Both the position numbers and the translations under genes were made by a program. This document shows, in pieces, positions 32,011 through 40,481 of a stretch of 64,000 nucleotides of DNA (its first letter is position 1; each line of letters begins with the position of its first letter). The stretch covers positions 2,585,310-2,649,309 of the forward strand of contig OZ024666.1 of the NCBI GenBank assembly GCA_964016415.1, written 5' to 3'. Origin of the DNA: Erwinia sp. Lineage in GTDB: Bacteria; Pseudomonadota; Gammaproteobacteria; Enterobacterales; Enterobacteriaceae. Below the pieces are notes generated by a model. It worked only from the letters and a program-made list of their open reading frames with translations, was not told where the DNA came from and made no database searches.

Positions 32011-32017
32011 TTTAGAT

Positions 32018-32157
32018 TTGACAAATATGAAAAGATTATTTAATACTTTGTTATATTTGTAATCACGTTCTTTTTTAACTGATTACAAGACTTAAAAAAG
32101 TCAGCGAAAACTTTTTTAGTCCTTAAAAAGTCAGATTTAATATCTGGCTTTTTTTAT
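32018..32157 (+). ncRNA. Candidate small RNA unit with terminator
   Basis: TTGACA at 32018-32023, 17 bases, then TAATAC as a weak -10. The following 100 bases contain a perfect 9-bp stem TTGTAATCA / TGATTACAA (32057-32088), a small GACTT/AAGTC stem, and a strong intrinsic terminator AAAAGTCAGAT / ATCTGGCTTTT with a T-run (32126-32154). No reading frame uses the segment. This is the pattern of an independent sRNA, but it is a prediction only. Confidence 0.35.
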
Positions 32158-32395
32158 CTTTATTTTTTGTAGATCTCTATATATTACCTGTCAATAGAGA
32201 ATGAAAAATATTTTAAAACCATGTTTAATTAGATAAAAAGACAAATAAAAAGGCCGGATAAAATCTAGCCCTTACTCACAGCATATAATATTTTTCATAT
32301 ATAGCCTTAAAATGCTCTGTAGGCGATTTTGAGACGTTTTACACTAAAAATAGTGTAATCATATTCAAGCTAACAAATAGTAGGTGAGAGTGTTT

Positions 32396-32599
32396 TTACG
32401 CAGCTTGATTCCGTGAGGAAAAAATCTTTTCATCAATCCAAGCATCGATTTCACTTTCTACAAAGGCGATAGTTCTTTCACCGGTTCTAACAGGTGTTGG
32501 AAAACGATTATTTTCGATTAGGTTATAAATCCACGTCCGACCATAACCAGTCCGGTCGATTACTTCAGAAATGCGAATTAGTTTTTTCTTCTGCGTCAT
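32396..32599 (-). CDS. alpA: AlpA-family regulator
   Basis: 67-aa winged-helix/excisionase-like regulator of P4-type islands: KLIRISEVIDRTGYGRTWIY, then NLIENNRFPTPVRTG and AFVESEIDAWIDEKI, the classical AlpA pattern. The start was set at ATG 32599, which follows a GGAGAAAT site, rather than further upstream. AlpA proteins usually activate int or act in excision; here the integrase at the other end is broken. Confidence 0.88.
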   Translation of the reverse strand: MTQKKKLIRISEVIDRTGYGRTWIYNLIENNRFPTPVRTGERTIAFVESEIDAWIDEKIFSSRNQAA

Positions 32600-32841
32600 A
32601 TATTTCTCCATCGTCGTTTGATGGAATGTATTATTCGAATATCGCTTATGACGATCAACCACATTTACGAAAAATCTCTGGATTTTTCAGGACATTTGAG
32701 GTAATGGCATATAAAATTACAACTAAGTTAATTAAAAACAATTAGTTATAATATTTAGCAAAAAGTGCTATTTTTCTTACCGTATCGGATGTGTCGATGT
32801 TGGCCTGTAAGCTTTATGCCTCATGCGATTTGATGTTCAGT

Positions 32842-32925
32842 AATGTTCACTGGCGTTCATTACAGTAAACTATTGATTTAAATTGACTTGCACCATTATT
32901 TGTTGGTAAAAGTGAGTTGGTAAAA
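32842..32925. promoter_or_regulatory. Right arm-type integrase binding sites (putative)
   Basis: AATGTTCACTGGCGTTCATTA (32842-32862, first 20 shown by pattern ATGTTCACT-N3-GTTCATT) and two direct copies of GTTGGTAAAA (32902-32911, 32916-32925) repeat the motifs found beside attL. Confidence 0.6.
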
Positions 32926-32973
32926 CAAAAGCGTAGTTATTTTTATTCATTTAAAACATAGGAATAAAGTGAT

Positions 32974-32991
32974 GTTCGATTCCGAGTCCGG
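32974..32991 (+). repeat. Right attachment core (attR)
   Basis: Exact 18-bp copy of the tRNA-Phe 3' region. It diverges after the last GG (one G fewer, then CATCA instead of GCACCA). Confidence 0.9.
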
Positions 32992-33003
32992 CATCATTAT
33001 TTT

Positions 33004-33030
33004 GAAAAACCAGCCTAGGGCTGGTTTTTT
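33004..33030 (+). terminator. Displaced original tRNA-Phe terminator
   Basis: Stem AAAACCAGCC / GGCTGGTTTT with a T-run lies just outside attR. This is where the tRNA's own terminator would have been before the island inserted. Between it and 33438 no gene is seen. Confidence 0.75.
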
Positions 33031-33438
33031 GCTTTCTAACGTCATGTCCGGGTTATTCGTCTCAGCGCCGCCGATGGAATTGCTATTACATGGCTATCTG
33101 AATGATGTTCCGTAAAGTTGATGATAACGATAGCCACAGTAAATCTGGAAGATTTGCAAAGTCATATACGTTTTTCCCGATTCAAAGTATCGGTATGTTC
33201 CTTCAGTTTGCGATAAAAATTAGCAGCATGATCAGCTTATTAAAATCGTAACTTACGATTTACTCCGTACAATAATTCAATATAACACACTGATTTTAAA
33301 TGAATCATCTGATAAGGAGTTTTATCCCCCCATCTCAGAAAGGTACTATTGATCATTTATAATGGTCAGCTTAGGCCATGATGCAAGGGTATGGTAAAGG
33401 TGATCAAATGTACCCATTTGCGCGGGGGATATATTATT

Positions 33439-33864
33439 ATGAGTGATAAGTTTACAGGTAGCTGTCACTGTCATTCGGTGACTTTTTCTGTTGAGCTTTT
33501 AACTGGATTGGAAGATGTTCGTCGATGCAACTGCTCTTTTTGCCGCATGAGAGGAGCAGTGGTGGTCTCTGCGGAGTTATCGCGTTTTGAAATTCTCAGT
33601 GGACAGCCATTTCTGACAGAGTATCGGTTTAATTCAAAAATAGTCACTCACTATTTTTGTTCCAGATGCGGTATTTATACATTCCATCAGCGTAGGTCGA
33701 ATCCACGTTTATACGGAATCAATGTCGCCTGTCTGGAGGGTATATCCCCTTTCGATTTCGAGACTGTTCCCGTGTCCGATGGGATTAACCATCCAAATGA
33801 TGGAGGTAATGGGGGTATTGCTGGCGTTATTTCTTACCACCCTGTCAGTGCGCTAAATAAGTAA
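33439..33864 (+). CDS. GFA/CENP-V family zinc protein
   Basis: 141-aa member of the glutathione-dependent formaldehyde-activating (GFA) family. Zinc ligands are visible: GSCHCHSVTF, RRCNCSFC and CSRCG. The start was set at MSDKFTGSCHC after GCGGGGGAT. Family members bind glutathione adducts or act as small detoxifying enzymes; the substrate cannot be read from sequence. It is convergent with the T6SS immunity gene, with 20 bp of overlap at their 3' ends. Confidence 0.85.
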   Translation: MSDKFTGSCHCHSVTFSVELLTGLEDVRRCNCSFCRMRGAVVVSAELSRFEILSGQPFLTEYRFNSKIVTHYFCSRCGIYTFHQRRSNPRLYGINVACLEGISPFDFETVPVSDGINHPNDGGNGGIAGVISYHPVSALNK

Positions 33865-35132
33865 TGTTCCGATCATCTTCGGACAGGTATAGAACGAGAT
33901 CTACCTTATGCTCCGCCCATTCGACCTCTTCGTACCGCTTTTTTACCGCCTCTTCACCGTAGAGACAATGCTCGGCCATTTTCTCAAGCTCATCTTTATC
34001 CATCGGTGGCTGCCCTTTGGACTGTTCGCTATCCTGCATGACATAAAGCAGTAAATCTGGTTCTCTGTTCCTGGCTAAATGATTTACCCGGACATAGGCA
34101 ACGTAACCGTAATCAATACTCCCGTTTTCGAAAGTAGATTTTACAAATGTTCCCATACCTTCTCTGCCTGCCATTTTAATCGTACGCCACTTAGGGCTAA
34201 GTAATTTTTTTTGAAACGGCAGACCATTGATATTTTCTGTTCCATAGCTATAAAACAAAATCTTTAGCACTTTCGTTTTCAGGACGCTGAAAACCAGCTC
34301 CCGGCTCCATGCCCAGATCCTGAAAGAAAATAGTGATATCCGGATGATCTTTGAGTCGATAAGTGACCGTCATATTACGCTTTTTATCACCACCGTCATT
34401 GACAATAAAACCATAAGGCAGACAGAATCCTTGTTCAGAGGGCACCTCATATAATTCTCGCTCACGAAAGCGATTGAGGAGAGATATAACGAGAAGTTCG
34501 TTTTTTTTAATCTGTTTTTCGGCTGTTTGTAGTTGGTCCTCTTCTTTTTTTTGTGTTTCACTCCAGAAATGATACAGCCGACCATTACCATTGAGATAGT
34601 AAATAGTATAGCCTCTTCTTTTATAAATAGCTGATGCACTCGGATACACTCTCACCAGATATTTATTCTGCCTGTCAAAATCATCTTTTGACGTTAGCGG
34701 TTCACCGAAGAGTTTTAATTTTCTTTGTTCATATTGCCTTTTAACTTTAGTTCCAAAGTCCAGCCTGTCCTTTTCACTACTAATATAGTCAGTTAAGCTA
34801 AATTGTTTATCGCCCTTCGATGATACTCCAACTTTATAATCACTATAATAGTATTGCGTAAACTGAGCCTGACCAGCTTCCTTGTCATTCCTGTAATGAT
34901 TTTTATTGAATGTAAATCCGGTTGATTCATAGCGGCGAACCAAAATACCACCATCACTTACAGGGGCTTTTCTGGGGCTAATCAGATCATTAATCGGATA
35001 CAATGCCATGTCTATGTTATCTGGTAGTTGAAGATTGTAATATCCGACACAGTCAAGTTTCCACTCTTGAGAAAAAGCTGGCATTGGAAAAATAAAAAAG
35101 GTTAGAGATAATTTTAATATACCGAGTTTCAT
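33845..35132 (-). pseudogene. Tli4-like T6SS immunity protein, frameshifted
   Basis: The N-terminal part (from 35132) has a signal peptide ending PAFSQ and CVGYYNLQLPDNIDMALYPI, typical of Tli4-type periplasmic immunity proteins. The frame shifts at a TTTT run near 34262: with one T fewer, AKDF joins YSYGTENINGLPFQKKLLSP and continues to the end (about 428 aa total). It lies downstream of a phospholipase-D effector remnant, consistent with an effector-immunity pair. Family assignment rests on remembered sequence style, so it is moderate. Confidence 0.62.
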
Positions 35133-35269
35133 GAAAGACCCTCAATAGTTGCTGTTCCTGTAACATTTCCTGCAATTTTTTGTTTTTCCTCTGCTATAGT
35201 AGAGTTGCTGGCAATAAGTCGGGTATTATATGGAATAAGGTTATTTTCACCCTCTGTCCAATTCGCCGG

Positions 35270-35491
35270 TTAAATCGTGAAATAATTCTTTATTGACTGT
35301 GGTTTTTTCATCTTCGAGTTTTTACTTTTATCGTCTAAGTTCTGACTCCAGAAAATTTCCGAAAAAGGCATATTGTCAGACGCCAAAGAAATAGCAATAC
35401 TGTTAGCAGACGATACCGGCCAGATGGATACGCTATTTGCTTTTTCGTCAACACGAGATTCACCGCCTTGTATATCATCATAACTTTTCAT
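35270..35491 (-). CDS. Hypothetical protein after the PLD effector
   Basis: 73-aa frame starting MKSYDDIQGGESRVDEKANS. The ATG overlaps the restored stop of the phospholipase-D gene (ATGA), suggesting translational coupling with the effector. No signal peptide or known domain. It may be a truncated small partner or immunity gene. Confidence 0.4.
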   Translation of the reverse strand: MKSYDDIQGGESRVDEKANSVSIWPVSSANSIAISLASDNMPFSEIFWSQNLDDKSKNSKMKKPQSIKNYFTI

Positions 35492-36265
35492 TTGAGTGTC
35501 AGTGATGTCATAACCGTTTCAGGGAAGAAAGTTAAATATTGACTCATAAACATCCGCATTTTCCTTTGCCACAGCCTGTATTTTCACCCACCCAGCCCTC
35601 AGCGCCGGTTTATCCAGCGCCTCTGCACAGGCTTCCGCTGCACTCCCCAGCCATTTCCCCCCAGGCCCACTGACGCAGGTCACGGGCAAACTGACGGTAT
35701 GGCGCCGGTATGCCGCTGCCATCCAGGTCCGCATTCCCGCTCGCAGTATCCGATATCAGCACCGCCAGCTCTGAATCCCGGTCACCCAGCAGACTCCGGT
35801 CGTTGATATTCGCACTCCCCACCAGAATGTAACGGTCATCCACGATCATCAGCTTACTGTGCACATAAATTTGTTCTGTCACCGCCTGACCACTCAGCTC
35901 AGCATGGTCACGAAGATTAAGCAGCGTGATATACGGGTTGCCCCCCCATGCTGATGTTTTTATAATTATCATTGCACTCTGCCTCCAGCTCCGGTATCAC
36001 CCTATGCCAGTCTCGGCGCGGCACGGCCCGCGCCTCCAGCTGCTGTTTCACCCCTAAGCTACGCCGTATCCGGTTCATCAGGCTTTTGCTGCCAAACACA
36101 AGTGATTGCCTCGTCAGGTGAATTTGCGCCACCACTGTCGGGTCATCAACGCGTCCTTCCGGATACACCGGCAGGATGAGGTAGACATGAAACGGCTATT
36201 CCATATGGCTGAGTATTGCCCGTTTTATCCGGTCACCCAGCCATTCCGCAAGCGGGTTATTCTAA
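35488..36265 (-). pseudogene. Phospholipase-D-type T6SS effector (Tle5-like), C-terminal remnant
   Basis: The HKD motif is intact: [20 protein letters not shown]. The region upstream (NPLAEWLGDRIKRAILSHME, PFHVYLILPVYPEGRVDDP) is also typical of the family. Lesions: TAG between SHME and PFHVYL (about 36190); a shift at a seven-G run (35941-35947) before [15 protein letters not shown]; one extra G in a six-G run (about 35657-35662), after which [13 protein letters not shown] resumes; and an extra base just before the end (LPETVMTSLTLK). The first half, with the first HKD motif, is missing to the right of 36265. Confidence 0.82.
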
Positions 36266-36394
36266 TAATGTTATACTTTATTGATTGCATTTAATTGAAA
36301 TAAAAAACCAAACAGAGTTTGCATATAAACAACCCAACCACGGGGTTGTATTTAACAAGAGCTAATCATGACATTCCAAAAATTGAATCAAATC

Positions 36395-36868
36395 TTAAGA
36401 AAAATCATTCTGTAAAATATATTTTTCCTTTTCATACTCTGTCAACCTACTCCAAAAAGGATGCCAGTATACATCCCACCAATATTCCATATCTCCCTGC
36501 AAACTTCCATAAGTACCAAAACCCCTATCTGGAAATACATTTTGTGGCGAGGGTGGCTCTAAACACTTCCCACAAAAACTGGTAATAAAGCCACCATCAT
36601 TTGTAATTATTTTTATAACATCTTGGTTGAACTCCTTAAATTTATAGCCAATAAGAACCTTATCATAATTAGCAATCTTTGCCATCTTTTGTGTTAACTT
36701 TCCGTTAAAAAATATATCCACCTCTCCACCTATCACTGATAAATCCTCATGTTTTATCATAAAACATGAAGAACAATCATATATATTTTCGCTTTCTAAA
36801 GATATAAATAATGGGTATGAAAGATCAAGTTTAGAAACAGAGTTTAATTTTCCAGCGGGGAAATTCAC
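36395..36868 (-). CDS. Hypothetical protein, possible immunity gene
   Basis: 157-aa frame, not recognised. It has two Cys pairs (CSSC, CGKC) and an aromatic-rich C-terminus (YWWDVYWHPFWSRLTEYEKE). It directly follows the glycine-zipper toxin remnant on the same strand, the usual place of a cognate immunity gene. The N-terminus may be truncated, as the start lacks a clear ribosome site. Confidence 0.5.
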   Translation of the reverse strand: MNFPAGKLNSVSKLDLSYPLFISLESENIYDCSSCFMIKHEDLSVIGGEVDIFFNGKLTQKMAKIANYDKVLIGYKFKEFNQDVIKIITNDGGFITSFCGKCLEPPSPQNVFPDRGFGTYGSLQGDMEYWWDVYWHPFWSRLTEYEKEKYILQNDFS

Positions 36869-36900
36869 TTTTAAGTATTTTTTCTGAAAAATTAAAAAAA

Positions 36901-37603
36901 TTAATTTTCATCTATATAATCCGCCATCCAGTCCGCACCAAAATATCCTGCAGATCCAAATATAATCCCGCCAACCAATCCTGTTAATATAGCACCCAAA
37001 CCAGTCTCAACTCCAACAAGCGCTCCAGCAGCTGCACCTATCTTTGCACCTACCATTGCACCTACCATTGCACCTCCCCATCCTCCCGCTTGCCTAATAA
37101 CATCAGCAGCAATTGGTTTTACGCTGCTATTTCTTTAAAAGATTTTTCAGTTGCCTGCTCAATATCATAGGCAGTAACTATACCAGCAACTTGGATAACA
37201 CGCGCAGAACGAGTAAAATTCTTGATATACTTTAACGTTCCAGGTGTAAAAATGGCGGATGCTGGTATTTTTTCCTCATGTAGCAACACTTCTTTATCGA
37301 TATCTTTAAAATAGTTTAAAATTTTATCTATGCTTTTTTGCAAATGAGAGTATTATTTTTTTATTCATCAAGACTTTTAATTATTTCCTCTGTGGTAATT
37401 AATTTAGCACCTGATAACACAGCCTTATCAATATCAATGAGAATTGTTTTACCATCAAATCTTGGTGAACCCTCAGGAAAAGCAGAGCTAGTAGAAATGT
37501 AAGGCGAAATATTACTACCCATAACATGTTCAGCAACCGTTACCGATGCTGAGTATTTTTTTGGCATTAGGCGATAACGTTCTGGATTTTTTTCAGAAAG
37601 AAT
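36901..37603 (-). pseudogene. C-terminal remnant of a polymorphic T6SS toxin with glycine zipper
   Basis: Segments in order: NPERYRLMPKKYSASVTVAE, SPYISTSSAFPEGSPRF, KTILIDIDKAVLSGAKLITT, then DKEVLLHEEKIPASAIFTPG, then a glycine/alanine zipper GGWGGAMVGAMVGAKIGAAA and YFGADWMADYIDEN at the end. They lie in three frames, broken near 37361 (stop and indel after SLDE) and near 37130 (single-base indel after SFK). The conserved order shows one decayed gene. The zipper suggests membrane insertion during toxin delivery; the toxic activity is not identified. Confidence 0.65.
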
Positions 37604-37911
37604 CTACCCTTCTGATAAATCTAGTTTTGAAAGATAAGGATTAGAACTTGAGCTATATATCTTTCTAATTAAAAAACCATCTTTACTAGGCCCATCGATA
37701 ATAATGAAGAAAAAAGCCCTCGCAGGCATCAAATTAGAAATAAAATGTGGTTCAAATGCTATAATTTTTTTCGACGGATGAGTAATTATCCAATATTGTT
37801 TTTTTCCTGCCAGTCAGGAAGAGAATTAATTAACCACTCAACTTCATTGAGTTAATTCACAGCACTTAGCTCACTATTACGATACAATAATGAATCAATG
37901 TTATATTGCAT
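37604..37911 (-). pseudogene. Degenerate second copy of an Imm52-like immunity gene
   Basis: Starts MQYNIDSLLYRNSELSAVN, then TAA, LNEVEWLINSLPDWQEKNN, a second stop and a shift, then KKIIAFEPHFISNL. It matches the start of the Imm52-like gene at 38233-38924 (NSILYRKESTTALNILNELS, NTLPEWDEKPDEWLI). The C-terminal half is missing. Confidence 0.7.
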
Positions 37912-37922
37912 TTTTTATCTCA

Positions 37923-38222
37923 TTAACGGTATGCTTTTCTTATAAAATAAGATGCCATTGGTTTATAAATAACAATAATTGATAGACCTTCTTTTTCAAA
38001 TTCTATTTCAGCATATCTTGCACTTATGGGTAGCATAAAATACCTTTCTAAGGATCCTTTTGGCATACCTTAAATTGCATATGAATTTTGGGCTATGGCC
38101 TATTTTGTGAATAGTCCAGTCCCATACTTTCCCATACTCATAAAGAAATTTAGTTTTATTTTATTATCAAAAAACTGATCGTACTTTGCTTTCTTTCAGC
38201 ATATAGCCTATAGACCAGAAAA
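37923..38222 (-). pseudogene. Degenerate second copy of the Tox-REase-5 toxin tail
   Basis: The clearest part reads GMPKGSLERYFMLPISARYA, then EIEFEKEGLSIIVIYKPM, parallel to GIPPGSVEWYFMQPVSANYA and LQFVEQGLNIKVFYKPM in the copy at 38940-39608. Upstream, LKESK and YDQFF equivalents lie in shifted frames. With the next feature it makes a duplicated toxin-immunity pair. Confidence 0.75.
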
Positions 38223-38232
38223 GTGATTGCTA

Positions 38233-38924
38233 TCATAAATCCAGCCATCTAGGTAGATATCCACTCGCTGCCAATTCCATTTCCACTTCATTCGCACACG
38301 TAATATCTTTAATATCTTTACCATCAAATTTGTTTTTTACTACAATCAACGTCGATTTATTATCAGGTAGATTAATAACAGAAAAAGCTGAAGGAACCTC
38401 ACTAGATTTTATGATTTTTGGCAGAAATAGCATCCAGCCTGAAGGAAGACGATCATCAAATACTGATTTTTGCTCCATCCTATACTGCTCAGTTTCCAGG
38501 CCAATATAACTATAACTCCATTCACTAATCATAGATATTTTTGTGATTATTTCCTGGAAGCTTTTACAATCAGTAAAAGAGCGAGGAGAATGAATTGCTA
38601 TGGTCAAAGAATATCTGTCATATGAAATAACCGGTGTATTTCTAAACCAAATTATTAATGGGCTTTCATCTTTTTCTTTTCCAGCCAACACTATGCTAAT
38701 TGATTTTTTTTTGAAATATTCAATTCTAAATATTCTAAAGCTTCATATGAAAACTCCGAGCCTCTAATAACAACAATATCTGCTGACGGATTAGCAATAA
38801 GCCATTCATCAGGTTTTTCATCCCACTCAGGTAAAGTATTAATAACAGCACTCAACTCATTAAGTATATTTAATGCTGTAGTGCTTTCTTTTCTATATAA
38901 AATACTATTAATCATGTATAACAT
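38233..38924 (-). pseudogene. Imm52-like immunity protein, homopolymer frameshift
   Basis: Two open parts (from 38924 and to 38233) join if a run of nine A (38704-38712, T on the plus strand) had ten, giving 230 aa, a normal Imm52 length. The C-terminal part has the family pattern SGWMLFLPKII...VPSAFSVINL and ANEVEMELAASGYLPRW. Imm52 proteins are known partners of Tox-REase-5 toxins such as Pseudomonas TseT, and here the gene directly follows such a toxin. The long A-run could also be a slippage (phase-variable) site. Confidence 0.78.
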
Positions 38925-38939
38925 TTAAATTCCTTATAA

Positions 38940-39608
38940 TTAATCCGGAAAGATAACGGAAATGTAATCTATAGGCATAGGCTTATAGAAAACTTTAATA
39001 TTTAACCCCTGTTCAACAAATTGCAATCGAGCATAATTAGCACTAACTGGCTGCATAAAATACCATTCTACACTTCCCGGTGGAATTCCCCCCGTCGCAG
39101 CGTAAATTTGTTTCCTTGCTTGCTCAAAAAAAATCCCATCATCTCCATATTTCAAAGCCATAAAAAATTTCAATAGACCATCCTTAGCAAAAAATTGATC
39201 ATAATTTGCTTTAGTTTCTTTCAGAATACAGCCTTTTGGCTCAAAACCATCAAATGCCACACCATAGGTCCACTCCATTATTTTCATAATCTGAAAATGA
39301 ATCGGAAACTGACACATATAAAACTGATATGCCACACTGATGTCTGACCATCCTTCAATGTTTTGAAGTGTCACTTCACCTTTCGTGTAAATACATTGTT
39401 CACAACCTTCTTCGCTTAGATCTTTTGTAAGTGCCTTTGCTTCAGACTTAGCTCGCTCCATCTCAGCCTTTCTCTCAAAATAAGCTTCCCTCGCCCCCTC
39501 CAGTCCCTGGATTATTCCTATTATCCCACCAAGACGTCCTCCTCCTGCACGAGGAATCGTCCCTGTTCTTCCTTAAGGTAGTGGAAGAGTTCCTCCCATT
39601 TCACTCAT
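38940..39608 (-). pseudogene. Tox-REase-5 (TseT-like) T6SS nuclease effector, nonsense at codon 12
   Basis: Start MSEMGGTLPLP overlaps the end of the preceding gene (ATGA). Codon 12 is TAA (39573-39575); the frame then runs on through GRTGTIPRAGGGRLGGIIGI to the toxin domain. The restriction-endonuclease-fold pattern is clear: VAYQFYMCQFPIHF, GVAFDGFEPKGCILKETKAN and GGIPPGSVEWYFMQPVSANY. About 222 codons in all. The toxin would cut DNA in target cells after VgrG-mediated delivery. Confidence 0.85.
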
Positions 39609-39958
39609 ACGCCATCTCCGGGAGTCCGGCTTATCAAATGATTTTTAATCTGTTGATATTTTATATATTCACACTCGACAGATTCCCTCCCCTTCAGGAG
39701 CCATTTTTTTATTTCACTAACTTCATAAAAATAGGGTTCATATGCGTTAGTGATTAAAAAATCCGTAATTACACTTTTATTACTAAAACTATTACTCTCA
39801 ACGAATTCATTAGCATCACTCAGTCTTTTCATTAGTTCAGGATCTTCTTTTAACGAAGGTGAACATCTTATAATTAAAGAATATAACTCATTGATATATC
39901 TTTTACTTTCATCCTGACTGATTGAATTCAGTTGTTCTTGATTAACTTTGATTACCAT
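39605..39958 (-). CDS. Small protein between DUF4123 chaperone and toxin
   Basis: 117-aa helical, charged protein (SISQDESKRYINELYSLIIR, EVSEIKKWLLKGRESVECEY), not recognised. It lies four bases after the chaperone gene and overlaps the toxin start by ATGA, so translation is coupled. A co-chaperone or effector adaptor role is inferred from position only. Confidence 0.6.
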   Translation of the reverse strand: MVIKVNQEQLNSISQDESKRYINELYSLIIRCSPSLKEDPELMKRLSDANEFVESNSFSNKSVITDFLITNAYEPYFYEVSEIKKWLLKGRESVECEYIKYQQIKNHLISRTPGDGV

Positions 39959-39962
39959 TTAA

Positions 39963-40481
39963 TCATACCTTATATATTAACTTAAAATTGTCAATTTTTG
40001 ACCTTAAATCAACAAACTCATTATTTAATGTAAATACCCATTCACTTACACCCTGAATCAGTCGGGAAAAATCCTGCTCATCAATCCAATCAGTCAAGTT
40101 AGATAATACTCTGGGATCATAAAATCTGAATAAAGCACTTTTCCCATCTGGAAGTTCAAGAGTGAGGAAATCTTTAAAATTATTAAGCAATGCATCAGGT
40201 GGTGACGACGAAAGTAACCACGAAAGCGCAGGATACTTTATATCGAGTTCTTTAAATTTCTCTCTGTAACACTCAGATTTATTTAATTTTATTAACCATG
40301 GTCCGGCAAATGCTATCTTTGAGTCAGGATAGGGATCGAACAATGGATAAGAAATATCACGTGCAGCCTGAAGCTCCTGACCAAAGTAACGTTCATATTG
40401 TAATCCATCAACTAACGCATACAATGAACATGTAGAATGGCATAGCCATTGACACATAATATAATCATACGATTTACTCAT
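39963..40481 (-). CDS. DUF4123 T6SS effector chaperone (Tap/TEC)
   Basis: 172-aa protein with the DUF4123 pattern: LYALVDGLQYERYF at the start, AGPWLIKL in the middle, PALSWLLSSSPPDALLNNFK and LFRFYDPRVLSNL later. These chaperones load effectors onto the VgrG immediately upstream. Its ATG overlaps the vgrG stop. The frame is intact. Confidence 0.88.
   Translation of the reverse strand: MSKSYDYIMCQWLCHSTCSLYALVDGLQYERYFGQELQAARDISYPLFDPYPDSKIAFAGPWLIKLNKSECYREKFKELDIKYPALSWLLSSSPPDALLNNFKDFLTLELPDGKSALFRFYDPRVLSNLTDWIDEQDFSRLIQGVSEWVFTLNNEFVDLRSKIDNFKLIYKV

Larger units (their letters stand above)
23330..32991. mobile_element. Mobilizable genomic island in tRNA-Phe (about 9.66 kb)
   Basis: An AT-rich segment bounded by an exact 18-bp direct repeat of the tRNA 3' region. 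Contents in order: integrase (broken), restriction endonuclease, controller remnant, cytosine methylase (broken), mobA with nested mobB, mobC, small hypotheticals, structured non-coding DNA, and an AlpA regulator. There are no conjugation (mating-pair) genes, so it would depend on a helper for transfer. Decay of both integrase and relaxase implies it is now fixed in the chromosome. Confidence 0.88.
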
